Shown: positions 17,783 to 26,699 of the stretch, one piece after another
Numbering within the stretch: position 1 is the stretch's first letter
Layout: the number at the start of each line of letters is the position of its first letter
NCBI RefSeq assembly: GCF_023502145.1
Contig: NZ_JAMFLI010000009.1
Location: forward strand, 1-64,000
Reading direction: 5' to 3'
DNA: 64,000 nucleotides
Source: Craterilacuibacter sp. RT1T
GTDB lineage: Bacteria > Pseudomonadota > Gammaproteobacteria > Burkholderiales > Chromobacteriaceae
The notes under the pieces: generated by a model
The model's database searches: none
What the model saw: only the letters and a program-made list of their open reading frames with translations
What the model was told of the DNA's origin: nothing
Made by a program: the position numbers and the translations under genes

Positions 17783-19027
17783 CTACTGGCTGTCCAAGAG
17801 CCGGCCAACCACGCCGGCACCGGCCGCACGGCCGGTCGCAAGGCAAGCCGTCAGCAAATAGCCGCCGGTCGGGGCTTCCCAGTCCAGCATCTCGCCGGCA
17901 CAAAATACGCCCGGCAAGCACTGCAGCATCAGGGTGCGATCCAGACCCGCAAAACATACGCCACCGGCACTGCTGATCGCCTCGTCCAGCGGGCGCGGCG
18001 CGCTGACGGTCAGCGGCAAGGCCTTGATGGCCGCAGCAAGCTTGGCCACATCGTTAAAACTGTCCTTGTCCAGACACTCGCGCAGCAAACCCATGCGCGC
18101 ACCCTTAAGATTCAGCCGGCTTTGCAGATGGCTGGACAGCGAACGCGAGCCGCGCGGATGGGCGACTTCCTGCAGAACCTTATCCGCACTGCGATCCGGA
18201 GCCAGATCCAGATAAAAAGTAGCTTGGCCATCGCGCTTGATCAGCTCGCGCAAGCGTGCGGACAAGGCATAGATCAGATTGCCTTCGACACCATAGCGCG
18301 ACAGCACCAGACCGCCGCGCCGGGTTTCGCTGACGCCATTTACATCACTTAAGGTCACCGTGATGGATTTAAGCGCCTCGCCGGCAAACTTGTCGGCAAA
18401 AAATGGCGACCAGCCCGCCTCGAAGCCGCAGTTGGCAGGCTCAAGCTCGGCCACCGCCACGCCTTTGCCCTGCAGTAGCGGCAGCCAGGCACCATCCGAG
18501 CCCAGCTTGCGCCAGCTCCCGCCGCCTAGCGCCAGCACTACGGCGTCAGCCCTGACCGTCACCTCGCCTTGCATCGCGCTAAAGCGCAAAACGCCCTCAT
18601 CGCTCCAGCCTTGCCAGCGGTGGCGCGGATGAAAGTTCACCCCCATGGCTCGCAAGCGGCTCAGCCAGGCGCGCAACAGCGGCGCGGCCTTCATTTCACG
18701 CGGAAACACCTTGCCCGAACTGCCGACAAAAGTCTCGACCCCCAGGCCGTGCACCCAGGCACGCAAGGCTTCGGCATTGAAAGCATCCAGATAAGGGCGC
18801 AATAGCTCGGCCCGTTGGCCATAACGCGCCACAAAGTCCGGCCACGGCTCGGCATGGGTAATATTCATCCCGCCCACGCCGGCCAGCAAAAACTTGCGCC
18901 CGACCGAGGGCATGGCATCGTAGACATCGACCGCAATGCCGGCCCCGGCAATCTGCTCTGCCGCCATCAGGCCAGCCGGCCCTCCGCCAACTATGGCAAC
19001 TCGTAGATCGGACGCTAGGCGGGGCAT
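17783..19027 (-). CDS. FAD-dependent oxidoreductase (HI0933/YhiN-like, TIGR03862 type)
   Basis: The 414-residue flavoprotein starts with a dinucleotide-binding VAIVGGGPAGLMAAEQIA motif at about residues 9-26, and has VLALGGGSW and the closing GEMLDWEAPTGGYLLTACLATGRAAG motif region, typical of HI0933-like proteins. The family is cytoplasmic and of uncertain substrate. It is convergent with nlpD, their stops being only five bases apart, with no terminator between them. A perfect hairpin lies just upstream and ends the preceding YidB-like transcription unit. Confidence 0.85.
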   Translation of the reverse strand: MPRLASDLRVAIVGGGPAGLMAAEQIAGAGIAVDVYDAMPSVGRKFLLAGVGGMNITHAEPWPDFVARYGQRAELLRPYLDAFNAEALRAWVHGLGVETFVGSSGKVFPREMKAAPLLRAWLSRLRAMGVNFHPRHRWQGWSDEGVLRFSAMQGEVTVRADAVVLALGGGSWRKLGSDGAWLPLLQGKGVAVAELEPANCGFEAGWSPFFADKFAGEALKSITVTLSDVNGVSETRRGGLVLSRYGVEGNLIYALSARLRELIKRDGQATFYLDLAPDRSADKVLQEVAHPRGSRSLSSHLQSRLNLKGARMGLLRECLDKDSFNDVAKLAAAIKALPLTVSAPRPLDEAISSAGGVCFAGLDRTLMLQCLPGVFCAGEMLDWEAPTGGYLLTACLATGRAAGAGVVGRLLDSQ

Positions 19028-19040
19028 GGCAGGACTTTCA

Positions 19041-19071
19041 AATAAAGCACGGCCTGAAGTTCAGGCCGTGC
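19041..19071 (-). terminator. Terminator of the YidB-like gene pair
   Basis: GCACGGCCTGAA (19047-19058) and TTCAGGCCGTGC (19060-19071) form a 12-bp inverted repeat; reading the minus strand, a U-rich stretch follows. Confidence 0.7.
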
Positions 19072-19098
19072 AGGGTAAAGCAGGGATTTTAAACCAGT

Positions 19099-19494
19099 TC
19101 AGCGTTCAAACAGCGTCCCCAAGACGGAAAACATTCTGACAAAGCCATCTTCCGGCTCGGGCAGTTCGCCATTGGGTGTCAGCCTATCAAACAGCTCGGG
19201 CAAGGCTTCGGCCATGACTTTGGCTGCATTGAGCGAGGTCGTTTCCATCATATCGGCAAACTGCCCGACCGCTTTTTCGCCCAGCGCCATATAGATATCG
19301 GCCGGCGTCAGCGCCATATTTTCGCCACATCCAAGCCACGACGCCAACACGGCATCCAGGCCGATATCGCGAAAACGCTGCCCCAGACCAGCCAAGCCGC
19401 CATGCTCGTCCACCAGAACGGCCAGCGCCCGCATCACGGCATCATGCCGCCCCTCGCCCGACATCAATTCGCCCAAACGGTCAAAGCATTTCAT
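19099..19494 (-). CDS. YidB/DUF937 family protein (second copy)
   Basis: This 131-residue protein resembles the adjacent YidB-like protein: both share a GL(A/G)GLxxxF segment, an SWLGCGEN/SWISTGDN motif, and a C-terminal P-x-L-x-DxLTPNGELP pattern (here FDRLTPNGELPE). It is a tandem paralogue with a diverged N-terminus. It is 13 bases downstream of the first copy, so they form an operon closed by a terminator. The function of the family is unknown. Confidence 0.8.
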   Translation of the reverse strand: MKCFDRLGELMSGEGRHDAVMRALAVLVDEHGGLAGLGQRFRDIGLDAVLASWLGCGENMALTPADIYMALGEKAVGQFADMMETTSLNAAKVMAEALPELFDRLTPNGELPEPEDGFVRMFSVLGTLFER

Positions 19495-19507
19495 ACCACC
19501 TCCCGCG

Positions 19508-19921
19508 CTATGACTGCCCGAACAAACCCTTGAGCAAGGATGAGCCTTGGGACAGCAAATCGGTATTCCCTGCCGGCACTTCGCCGTTGGGCGTCAGCTT
19601 ATCGACCAGCTGCGGCAGCGCTGTCGCCAGCGATTGCGCCACTTGCGATGTATCCAGCCCCATCTTGCCGGCTAGCGCAGCGATTTGCTCATTGCCCAGC
19701 ACCTGTTCGATCTGGGACGCGGCAATCGCCTGATTGTCCCCGGTCGAGATCCAGGACGAAACAATCTCGCCCAAACCGCCTTGCTGGAATTTCTCTACCA
19801 AGCCACCCAGCCCCCCGTTTTGCTCCAGTAGCGAGTTCATGGCTCCCAGCATGCCCCCCTGCCCTTCCGTACCATCGGTGCTGTTACCCAGCATGCCGGT
19901 CAATTGATCCAAGAGTCCCAT
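19508..19921 (-). CDS. YidB/DUF937 family protein (first copy)
   Basis: The 137-residue protein has a Gly-rich N-terminal half (MGLLDQLTGMLGNS, GGLGGLVEKFQQGGLGE) and the YidB signature VSSWISTGDNQAI followed by VDKLTPNGEVP. DUF937 proteins are small, helical and of unknown function; some accumulate in stationary phase. It is the first gene of a two-gene unit. The upstream 230 bases contain duplicated hairpin arms and no clear gene. Confidence 0.82.
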   Translation of the reverse strand: MGLLDQLTGMLGNSTDGTEGQGGMLGAMNSLLEQNGGLGGLVEKFQQGGLGEIVSSWISTGDNQAIAASQIEQVLGNEQIAALAGKMGLDTSQVAQSLATALPQLVDKLTPNGEVPAGNTDLLSQGSSLLKGLFGQS

Positions 19922-19962
19922 GATGATCTTTCGCGAGTGAAGGAACTACCAGTCTAGTTTTT

Positions 19963-20003
19963 GGCCCGCCAAAAACCAAAAAGCCCGCCAAAAAAGGCGG
20001 GCC
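19963..20003. terminator. Hairpin with duplicated left arm
   Basis: GGCCCGCC (19963-19970) and GCCCGCC (19983-19989) can each pair with the single right arm GGCGGGCC (19996-20003). A-runs precede both left arms, giving a U-run on the minus strand. It probably terminates transcripts arriving from the decayed gene at 20148-20414. Confidence 0.6.
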
Positions 20004-20039
20004 CGCGATCAAACTGGCTCACAGAAAATCAGCAGCCCT

Positions 20040-20147
20040 TGTCGCACTTAGAGTGTGCTAACTATCTCGCAAGCAAGGGCGAGACAAGCCGAAAACGGCT
20101 GAGAAAGCGGAATGTACAGGTGGTACATGAGCATTTCGAAGCTGTTT
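20040..20147. other. Structured non-coding stretch without a convincing gene
   Basis: Several local inverted repeats follow each other: CCCTTG with CAAGGG, CTTGTC with GACAAG, AGCCG with CGGCT around AAAA, and ATGTAC with GTACAT. A frame is open across it on the plus strand (19961-20182) but starts inside the terminator and shows no family. The stretch looks like the end of an inserted element or a structured RNA; I cannot decide which. Confidence 0.35.
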
Positions 20148-20414
20148 TTAACGCCGTATCGTCGATGCACAGCAGATCGTGAACAGGTTCTTAGGGTCAG
20201 GGTTCTGGATCAGCAGGTGTACCCGCGTTCCGCGCGGCTCGCGCATTGCGTCGGTACCTGTGGACAGCACCTTGCCATCGGCCGGTGCCAGATCAGCCAC
20301 ATCCAGGGGTGAGATCACAGCTACACCCTGTACTTTATCGCCGGTATAAACGGTCGCGGCCTGGGCAGCCATGGCGCTCAGGGCCAAACTTACTGCAAGG
20401 ATCAGTTTACGCAT
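20148..20414 (-). pseudogene. Truncated secreted protein remnant (possibly N-terminus of an aspartoacylase/desuccinylase-like or hydrolase family protein)
   Basis: A GGAGAGAAGTA ribosome binding site precedes an ATG at 20414. It encodes a clean signal peptide (MRKLILAVSLALSAMAAQA) and a mature start TVYTGDKVQGVAVISPLDVADL that looks like a real secreted enzyme family. After about 45 residues the frame continues into unrelated, basic and Cys-containing sequence and stops at residue 88. I think the gene was cut at about 20.2-20.3 kb by insertion or deletion. The family suggestion rests on memory of the mature N-terminus only. Confidence 0.5.
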
Positions 20415-20548
20415 TACTTCTCTCCGATAAGGGGAAAGCCGGATAGCGGTAAACAAATAGCCGGTGGCAGGCAACTGCACGGCACAAAGAAGCAAAAGTT
20501 TCCACACTCCAGCAAAGAAGCCGCCCGCTAGCGCAACGCCCCTCCCCC

Positions 20549-21208
20549 TCAGCGCCGGTATGAAGCCTCCAGCCTCGCCTCCACCCGCTTTTGCACCCGC
20601 TCGAAACTGGCACTCAACACCCAGTAAATACCTGCCGCCGCCAGATACAAAGGCAGGGGCTGGAAGGTTTGAGCGATCACTTCCTTGGTCGCCAACATCA
20701 GCTCGGTCACCGTGATTACTGAAACCAGCGAGGTATCCTTGATCAGCGAAATCAGGCTGTTGGACAGACTAGGCACCGCCAGACGCAAGGCTTGCGGCGC
20801 GATGATGTAGCGCATGCTCTGCCACCAGGTGAAGCCCAGCGACTGCGCTGCCTGCCACTGTCCCTGGCTGACACCGCTCATCGCCCCGCGCATGCTCTCG
20901 GACAGATAAGCGGACACGTTCAGCGTCAGCGCCAGTATGCCGGCACTGACCGGATCAAACTCGATGCCGATGCCGGGCAGGCCGTAATAGATAACAAAAA
21001 TCTGTACCAGCAAAGGGGTGCCGCGCATGGCACTGACGTACACCGCTGCGATCTGACTCAGTACCGGCAAGCGCGCCACACGCACCAAGGCCACGCTAAA
21101 ACCTAAAATCAAGCCCAGCACCATGCTGACCAAGGCAAACATCAGCGTATACAGCACACCTTTGAGCATGACCGGCAAAGCCAGCTCGAACAGTTCCAAC
21201 CACTCCAT
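20549..21208 (-). CDS. Amino-acid ABC transporter permease, cystine type (TcyL-like)
   Basis: The 219-residue permease has about five membrane segments, an RGTPLLVQIFVIYYGLP region typical of polar amino acid permeases, and the ATPase-coupling loop GAMSGVSQGQWQAAQSLG. Overall it resembles E. coli TcyL (YecS). The start at 21208 follows GGGAGGATG; the frame is open for nine more codons without a binding site. The substrate-binding protein gene lies upstream on the same strand behind a GC-rich hairpin, which often keeps permease expression below that of the binding protein. No ATPase gene follows. Confidence 0.88.
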   Translation of the reverse strand: MEWLELFELALPVMLKGVLYTLMFALVSMVLGLILGFSVALVRVARLPVLSQIAAVYVSAMRGTPLLVQIFVIYYGLPGIGIEFDPVSAGILALTLNVSAYLSESMRGAMSGVSQGQWQAAQSLGFTWWQSMRYIIAPQALRLAVPSLSNSLISLIKDTSLVSVITVTELMLATKEVIAQTFQPLPLYLAAAGIYWVLSASFERVQKRVEARLEASYRR

Positions 21209-21245
21209 TACACATCCTCCCGCATTGCGCGGCACGCATAAAACA

Positions 21246-21271
21246 GCACGCCCCGCGCGGGCGGGGCGTGC
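21246..21271 (-). terminator. GC-rich hairpin between binding-protein and permease genes
   Basis: GCACGCCCCGC (21246-21256) pairs with GCGGGGCGTGC (21261-21271); a weak U-run follows on the minus strand. It is probably a partial terminator or mRNA-stabilising hairpin. Confidence 0.6.
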
Positions 21272-21307
21272 ACTACACCAATCAATAAATCAAATCATAG
21301 CGCCGGA

Positions 21308-22087
21308 TCAGCGCGCTTGTGGCGCTTTGGATACGTCGGTACCAAACCACTTGATCGAGATCTTGCGCAATGTGCCGTCAGCCTGCATCGCAGACAGGGT
21401 CTTGTCCAGCGCGGCCTTGAACTGCGGATTATTACGCGCAAACGGAATGCCCATCTGCGTCAGACCGCCAACCGGCGCTCCAGCCTTAACCGGCAGACGC
21501 GACTCCTTAATGGCAAACGGGATCAGCAGGCTGTCGTTCAGCGCGGCATCGACGCGACCCGTAGCCAGATCCTGCAGGTATTCCGGTGCACCAGGGTAGG
21601 TCTTCACCTCGACCCCGGCCATACCCTTGGCCAGATCGGCATAATTACTGCCCTGGCCTACGCCGATTTTCTTGCCCTTAAGATCTTCCGCCGTAGCCAG
21701 CTTGCGGGTTTCGTTCTTGCGCACGATCAGTTGGGCGCTGGAAACGGTATACGGCTGGCTGAAATCGAAGACCTTCTTGCGCGCATCGGTAATCGAAACC
21801 TGGTTCATCACCACATCGAACTTGCCCGAAGACAGGCCGGCCAATAGCCCGCTCCACTCACCGGTGACAAACTGCGGCTTCACCTTCAGGCGCTTGGCGA
21901 TTTCATTGCCCAACTCGACCTCATAACCGGTCAGTTGCTGCTGCTTGTCCTTGAAGTTGAACGGCGGATACGTGCCTTCCAGCGCGATAATCAGCGTGCC
22001 GCGCTGCTTGACGGTATCCAGCAGGTCGGCAGCAAAGGCATGGGAGCCCAGTAGCAGCATGGCAATAAGGGGCAGGCTTTTCTTCAT
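21308..22087 (-). CDS. Amino-acid ABC transporter substrate-binding protein, cystine type (FliY/TcyJ-like)
   Basis: The 259-residue periplasmic protein starts with a signal peptide (KKSLPLIAMLLLGSHAFAA). It then shows the family-3 solute-binding layout: VKQRGTLIIALEGTYPPFNF, GKFDVVMNQVSITDARKKVFDFSQPY (conserved Arg in the ligand site), and the C-terminal KWFGTDVSK that matches E. coli FliY closely. The likely ligand is cystine or a related sulfur amino acid; glutamine-type binding is less likely. The start at 22087 gives the signal peptide directly. Its partner permease gene is downstream, but no ATP-binding subunit is nearby. Confidence 0.88.
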   Translation of the reverse strand: MKKSLPLIAMLLLGSHAFAADLLDTVKQRGTLIIALEGTYPPFNFKDKQQQLTGYEVELGNEIAKRLKVKPQFVTGEWSGLLAGLSSGKFDVVMNQVSITDARKKVFDFSQPYTVSSAQLIVRKNETRKLATAEDLKGKKIGVGQGSNYADLAKGMAGVEVKTYPGAPEYLQDLATGRVDAALNDSLLIPFAIKESRLPVKAGAPVGGLTQMGIPFARNNPQFKAALDKTLSAMQADGTLRKISIKWFGTDVSKAPQAR

Positions 22088-22194
22088 ATCGTAATAACCT
22101 TGAGTTATATGTATTGAATGCAATATTCAATTACAGACTATAACAAGACTCGTTCTTTTACTCCAGCCCCAAACGACAAATAAGTAAACAGCAC

Positions 22195-22587
22195 TTAGCC
22201 AGTGAAACTACGCAGCAAGAGCCAGATCAGCAAGGCAAATACTGCGGCAGCGCCCCACAATACCCGCCGCCGCAGAATGCTTACGCGCGTAATCAGTTGC
22301 GCATTCTGTTCGGCCAGTTGCTTGACCAGTTCGCTTGACGCCTGCAACTGCTGCTGCGCCTCGGCCAGCCCCTGCTCCAGCGCCACAATGCGCGCATCCA
22401 TGCGTGCCAATAGCGGGTCGTCGGCCGCAGCCGCATCGCTTTGCGGCACGATAACCTCGACCGGCTCTGCTGTCTTGGCTCGGGTTTTTTTCCATAACTT
22501 GCGCGCGCCTTCGGCAATCACCGGCGCATTACTGACGACTTCCGACCACGGCACGCTTTTCAACACGGCCAGCCAACTGATAGCCAC
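22195..22587 (-). CDS. Small membrane protein with coiled coil, unknown function
   Basis: From a GTG start at 22587, with GGGAGA a few bases upstream, the frame encodes 130 residues. These are a short N-terminal helix (AISWLAVLKSVPWSEVV), a basic stretch, a Gln/Ala-rich coiled coil (about residues 60-100) and a C-terminal membrane anchor (LLWGAAAVFALLIWLLL type). I do not recognise the family. The tail-anchored coiled-coil layout suggests a scaffold or partner protein at the inner membrane. An ATG at 22620 has no binding site and lies inside the ychF terminator, so I prefer the GTG. Confidence 0.7.
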   Translation of the reverse strand: MAISWLAVLKSVPWSEVVSNAPVIAEGARKLWKKTRAKTAEPVEVIVPQSDAAAADDPLLARMDARIVALEQGLAEAQQQLQASSELVKQLAEQNAQLITRVSILRRRVLWGAAAVFALLIWLLLRSFTG

Positions 22588-22604
22588 GAGCTTCTCCCTG
22601 AAAT

Positions 22605-22639
22605 GAAAACAGCCCGGCAAGAATAAGCTGCCGGGCTGT
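22605..22639 (-). terminator. Rho-independent terminator after ychF
   Basis: ACAGCCCGGCA (22609-22619) pairs with TGCCGGGCTGT (22629-22639), with a U-run on the minus strand from the AAAA at 22605-22608. Confidence 0.8.
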
Positions 22640-22657
22640 TGATCGTGCGGATAAGAC

Positions 22658-23749
22658 TTAGACGTTGAACAGGAAGTTCAGTACATCGCCATCCTGCACC
22701 ACATAGTCCTTGCCTTCGGCGCGCATCTTGCCCGCTTCCTTGGCCTTGGCTTCGCCGCCGTACGCGATAAAGTCATCGTAGGAAATGGTCTGCGCACGAA
22801 TAAAGCCGCGCTCGAAATCGGTATGGATCACACCGGCTGCCTGTGGCGCAGTGTCGCCTACATGGATAGTCCAGGCACGCACTTCCTTCACCCCGGCAGT
22901 GAAATAGGTCTGCAGGCCCAAGAGCTTGTAAGCGCCGCGAATCAGGCGATCCAGGCCCGGCTCTTCCAGACCCATATCGGCGAGGAACTCGGCCTTGTCC
23001 GCGTCATCCAGATCGGCGATTTCAGACTCGATGGCTGCACATACTGCCACCACCGGTGCGCCTTCGGCCTCGGCCAGCGCCTTGAGCTTATCCAAATGCG
23101 GGTTATTCTCGAAGCCGTCTTCGGCGACGTTGGCCACATACATCGCCGGCTTGATGGTCAGCAGGCATAGCGGCTTGAGCATGGCGCGCTCTTCGTCGTC
23201 CAGCTTGAAGCCGCGTACCGGCTTGCCTTCGTTCAGGTGCGGCAGCAGTTTTTCCAGCAGCGCCACCAGCTTTTGCGCGTCTTTGTCGCCGGAGCGGCCC
23301 TTCTTGCTTTCGCGCACGATGGCTTTTTCCACCGCAGACATATCGGCCAGGGCCAGTTCGATGCCGATGGTTTCCAGATCGGCAATCGGGTCGACCTTGC
23401 CGGCGACGTGGATCACATTGTCGTCGTCAAAGCAGCGCACCACATTCACGATGGCATCGGTTTCACGGATATTGGCCAGAAACTGGTTGCCCAGGCCTTC
23501 ACCTTTGGATGCGCCCGCCACCAGACCGGCGATATCGACGAACTCGACAATGGCAGGCTGGATTTTTTGCGGGTTGATGATTTTGGACAGCGCAGCCAGA
23601 CGCGGGTCCGGCACTTCCACGATACCGACGTTAGGCTCGATGGTGCAGAACGGATAGTTAGCCGCTTCGATACCCGCCTTGGTCAGGGCGTTAAACAGGG
23701 TGGACTTGCCGACGTTGGGCAGGCCGACGATGCCGCATTGCAAACTCAT
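22658..23749 (-). CDS. ychF: Redox-regulated ATPase YchF (Obg-like)
   Basis: The 363-residue P-loop protein begins [20 protein letters not shown], contains the switch [17 protein letters not shown], and ends with a TGS domain (about 278-363). The base-specificity NKxD motif is replaced, as expected for a member that prefers ATP. YchF associates with ribosomes and negatively affects oxidative-stress responses in E. coli. The start at 23749 follows AGGAAA; the frame is open far upstream but the family N-terminus is at this methionine. The GNAT and pth genes precede it on the same strand. Confidence 0.95.
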   Translation of the reverse strand: MSLQCGIVGLPNVGKSTLFNALTKAGIEAANYPFCTIEPNVGIVEVPDPRLAALSKIINPQKIQPAIVEFVDIAGLVAGASKGEGLGNQFLANIRETDAIVNVVRCFDDDNVIHVAGKVDPIADLETIGIELALADMSAVEKAIVRESKKGRSGDKDAQKLVALLEKLLPHLNEGKPVRGFKLDDEERAMLKPLCLLTIKPAMYVANVAEDGFENNPHLDKLKALAEAEGAPVVAVCAAIESEIADLDDADKAEFLADMGLEEPGLDRLIRGAYKLLGLQTYFTAGVKEVRAWTIHVGDTAPQAAGVIHTDFERGFIRAQTISYDDFIAYGGEAKAKEAGKMRAEGKDYVVQDGDVLNFLFNV

Positions 23750-23813
23750 GGGGATTTCCTCGTATAGGATGGCGCCCAGCCCAGCCGGCTGGCGTCGAAT
23801 GTTTAGGATTGTA

Positions 23814-24326
23814 TCACCGCAATCGCGGTGCTTTGTCTTGGCGCACACAGGGCGGCTGCCACAGCATGCGGGCATTGGCAAACGACTCGCCCTGCTTGAG
23901 CACCAGGCGCCGCGCGATCACGACAAAACCGTGATGGGCAAATAAAGCCTCGGCACGCAGGCTGACGTCGGCGTACACACGCGCTAAACCGCGCTTGCCG
24001 GCTTCTGCCAGCAAGAAGGCCAGCAAGTGGCGCCCGACGCCGCATCCTGCCGCGGATGCGGCCACGAAAAAGTGGTCAATCAGGCCATCGTTCTGCAAAT
24101 CGGCATAGGCCGCCACGCGCCCATCTTGCCTGACAACATAGGGCGACAAGCGCGCCATGCTGTCGCACCAGTGCAAGTATTGCTGCGCATCCAGCGGCGG
24201 CGCCCAGGCCATGCACTGGGCCGGCGTGTAATCGCGGCAGGCCAAGCCATGCACCGACGACTCGAATACCGCACGCAGCTCTGCCGCATCCTCCACAGCA
24301 AAAGGGCGGATGGAAAACCCGCTCAT
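23814..24326 (-). CDS. GNAT family N-acetyltransferase
   Basis: The 170-residue protein starts [22 protein letters not shown] and has the acetyl-CoA loop region [22 protein letters not shown] followed by [14 protein letters not shown], the standard GNAT fold. It looks like the YafP/ElaA-type subgroup, but the substrate is not recognisable. Its ATG overlaps the pth stop (ATGA), so it is translated with pth. Confidence 0.85.
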   Translation of the reverse strand: MSGFSIRPFAVEDAAELRAVFESSVHGLACRDYTPAQCMAWAPPLDAQQYLHWCDSMARLSPYVVRQDGRVAAYADLQNDGLIDHFFVAASAAGCGVGRHLLAFLLAEAGKRGLARVYADVSLRAEALFAHHGFVVIARRLVLKQGESFANARMLWQPPCVRQDKAPRLR

Positions 24327-24907
24327 TTGGCTATGGTATGCAGAACCTTCATCGCTCCGGGCATATCGCCGCGAATCGCTTGCGGCAGCACGGCGAGCGC
24401 GCGCGCGATGGCGTCGTCTATCGCTTGCTGCTCTTCGGCACGCGGTTTTTTCAGTACGAAATTGACCACCTCGGCACGATCGCCCGGATGGCCAATACCC
24501 AGCCGCAGACGCCAGAAATTCGGCGTACCCAGCTTGGCGATAATATCTTTCAGGCCATTATGACCGCCATGGCCACCGCCTTGCTTGAGTTTGGCGACGC
24601 CAGGCTCAAGATCAAGCTCGTCATGGATGACCAGCACTTCTTCCGGTGCAATCTTGTAAAAGCGCGCCAAAGCGCCAACCGACTGGCCGGACAGGTTCAT
24701 AAAGGTCATCGGCTTGAGCAGCCACAGATCTTCGCCGTCCAGCTTGACCCGGCCGGCTTCGCCAAAAAATTTGCCTTCGGGCCCCAACTGGGGTGCCTTG
24801 AGCTGGTAGGCCAGTTCATCCACCAGCCAGAAGCCGGCATTATGGCGGGTTTTTTCATATTCGGCCCCGGGGTTGCCCAGGCCGACAATCAGGCGAATTG
24901 TGGACAT
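24323..24907 (-). CDS. pth: Peptidyl-tRNA hydrolase
   Basis: Pth recycles peptidyl-tRNA released from stalled ribosomes. The 194-residue enzyme shows [24 protein letters not shown] with the catalytic histidine, [45 protein letters not shown] with the catalytic aspartate and RNA-binding asparagine, and the [10 protein letters not shown] loop. The start at 24907 fits the family N-terminus [13 protein letters not shown]. The order rplY-pth on one strand is common, with a terminator between them here. Confidence 0.95.
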   Translation of the reverse strand: MSTIRLIVGLGNPGAEYEKTRHNAGFWLVDELAYQLKAPQLGPEGKFFGEAGRVKLDGEDLWLLKPMTFMNLSGQSVGALARFYKIAPEEVLVIHDELDLEPGVAKLKQGGGHGGHNGLKDIIAKLGTPNFWRLRLGIGHPGDRAEVVNFVLKKPRAEEQQAIDDAIARALAVLPQAIRGDMPGAMKVLHTIAK

Positions 24908-24947
24908 CGCACATTCCAATCAGACAGGGCCAAACTCGCTGCCCAAT

Positions 24948-24981
24948 AAAAAAGCCCGCTGTACCCGTAAGGGACACAGCG
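24948..24981 (-). terminator. Terminator between rplY and pth
   Basis: CGCTGT and ACAGCG plus CCC and GGG form an interrupted stem between 24957 and 24981; A residues on the plus strand at 24948-24953 give the U-run for minus-strand transcripts. Confidence 0.65.
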
Positions 24982-25003
24982 AGCCTGATGCTTTTGCGCC
25001 GAA

Positions 25004-25579
25004 TTACTCGACGATCACACCGGAAGCCGAAGCAACGGTAGCGTTATCGCCACGTGCCAGAGCAACAATTTCAACGCCTTCTGGCAGTTTCAGATCGGAC
25101 AGGTGAACGATCTGGCCGGCAACCATGGCCGACAGGTCAACCGAGATCGACGAAGGCAGGTTAGCTGGCAGGGTGCGCACGTCTACTTCGGTGGTCACGT
25201 GGGAGATACGGCCGCTATGCAGCTTGACAGCTGGGCATACATCGGCGCCAACGAAGTGCAGAGGCACTTTAACGTGTACTTTTTCGTTCGGGTTCACGCG
25301 CTGGAAGTCAGCGTGCATCACCATAGGCTTAACCGGGTGCATCACGAAGTCGCGCAGCAGAACCTGTTCTTTGGCGCCGTCGATCACCAGATCGATTACG
25401 CTGGCGTGGAAAGCTTCTTCTTTCAACGCGTAGAACATTGGGTTGTGATCCATGGTGATGGATACGGCATCCTTGTTGTCGCCGTAAACAATCGCAGGCA
25501 GTTTGCTAGCGTGACGCAGGCGGCGGCTCGCACCCGTACCCAGCTCTTCGCGCTTAGCAGCAATCAGTTCGTAAGACAT
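25004..25579 (-). CDS. rplY: 50S ribosomal protein L25/general stress protein Ctc
   Basis: The 191-residue protein has an N-terminal L25 domain that binds 5S rRNA (RLRHASKLPAIVYGD, LLRDFVMHPVKPMVMHADFQRV) and the extra C-terminal Ctc beta domain ending in DNATVASASGVIVE. The long form is usual in betaproteobacteria. It sits between prs and pth on the minus strand, the conserved prs-rplY-pth order, with a typical AAGGAAATACC spacing to its start. Confidence 0.95.
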   Translation of the reverse strand: MSYELIAAKREELGTGASRRLRHASKLPAIVYGDNKDAVSITMDHNPMFYALKEEAFHASVIDLVIDGAKEQVLLRDFVMHPVKPMVMHADFQRVNPNEKVHVKVPLHFVGADVCPAVKLHSGRISHVTTEVDVRTLPANLPSSISVDLSAMVAGQIVHLSDLKLPEGVEIVALARGDNATVASASGVIVE

Positions 25580-25638
25580 GGTATTTCCTTATATTTCACG
25601 TTAAAAGCAGCAGGCCACCGCGACCAGTGGCCATGCCG

Positions 25639-26622
25639 TTACGGCAGGCAAGCGCCTGTCGAAACCAGATCCTCATTGAAGAGGTAGGACACCGACTCTT
25701 CGTTGTTGATGCGACGCAGCGTTTCCGCAATCAGGCCGGCGATGGAGACCACGCGAATGCGCGGGCTCTGTCTTGCAGCAGCCGACAACGGGATGGTGTC
25801 TGTCACCACAACCTGGTCGATGTCCGAATTGGTAATGCGCTCTACGGCCTGGCCGGAGAAAATGGCATGGGTCGCATAGGCCAGCACACGCTCGGCGCCG
25901 CGCTCTTTCAGCGCGGATGCAGCCTTGCACAGGGTGTTGGCGGTATCGATCATATCGTCGACGATCAGGCAGGTGCGGCCCGATACGTCACCGATGATAT
26001 TCATGACTTCGGCCACATTAGCCTTGGGACGACGCTTGTCGATAATGGCAAGGTCGGTATTCAGTGCCTTGGCAACGGCACGCGCACGCACCACGCCGCC
26101 GACATCGGGGCTGACGACGATCAGGTCTTCGATGCGCTGGGCACGAATGTCCTTCAGCAACACGGGAGTCGCATAGACATTGTCCACCGGCATATCGAAG
26201 AAGCCCTGGATCTGGTCGGCGTGCAGGTCAACAGTCAGCACGCGGTCGATGCCGGAGCTGGTCAGCATATTGGCGACCAGTTTGGCGGTAATCGGCACTC
26301 GGGCGGAACGCGGACGGCGATCCTGACGGGCATAACCGAAATAAGGGATGGCTGCCGTAATACGACCGGCCGAAGCGCGTTTGAGCGCGTCGGCCATGGT
26401 GAGGATTTCCATCAGATTGTCGTTGGTCGGCGCACAGGTCGACTGCAGAATGAAAACGTCGCGACCGCGTACGTTCTCCAGTAGCTCCACCGCTACCTCA
26501 CCATCGCTGAACTTGCCGACATCGGCACGTCCCATCGAGATATCAAGGTGTTTAACCACGTTTTGCGCGAGGTCCGGATTTGCTGTTCCGGTAAAAACCA
26601 TCAAACTATCGTAAGCCGCCAT
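25639..26622 (-). CDS. prs: Ribose-phosphate pyrophosphokinase
   Basis: Prs makes PRPP from ribose-5-phosphate and ATP, feeding purine, pyrimidine, histidine and tryptophan pathways (including the purM, purN and upp products here). The 327-residue protein contains the flexible-loop region [24 protein letters not shown] and the PRPP-binding [16 protein letters not shown] and [14 protein letters not shown]. Two ATGs two codons apart (26628, 26622) are possible; I use the family-typical [10 protein letters not shown]. It is preceded by a terminator that isolates it from tRNA-Gln. Confidence 0.95.
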   Translation of the reverse strand: MAAYDSLMVFTGTANPDLAQNVVKHLDISMGRADVGKFSDGEVAVELLENVRGRDVFILQSTCAPTNDNLMEILTMADALKRASAGRITAAIPYFGYARQDRRPRSARVPITAKLVANMLTSSGIDRVLTVDLHADQIQGFFDMPVDNVYATPVLLKDIRAQRIEDLIVVSPDVGGVVRARAVAKALNTDLAIIDKRRPKANVAEVMNIIGDVSGRTCLIVDDMIDTANTLCKAASALKERGAERVLAYATHAIFSGQAVERITNSDIDQVVVTDTIPLSAAARQSPRIRVVSIAGLIAETLRRINNEESVSYLFNEDLVSTGACLP

Positions 26623-26653
26623 CACCAATCGCCTGTCACTGAGCTGAATAAAG

Positions 26654-26687
26654 AAAAAGCGAGTAAGAATGACTTACTCGCTTTTTT
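26654..26687. terminator. Bidirectional terminator between tRNA-Gln and prs
   Basis: AAAAAGCGAGTAAG (26654-26667) and CTTACTCGCTTTTT (26673-26686) form a perfect 14-bp inverted repeat around AATGA, with T/A runs on both sides. Confidence 0.9.
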
Positions 26688-26699
26688 GCTTTTGATTTC

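Noticed and set aside
19961-20182. 73-codon plus-strand frame in the structured stretch
   Set aside because: It begins inside a terminator hairpin, has no ribosome binding site and no recognisable family; I describe the DNA as non-coding instead.
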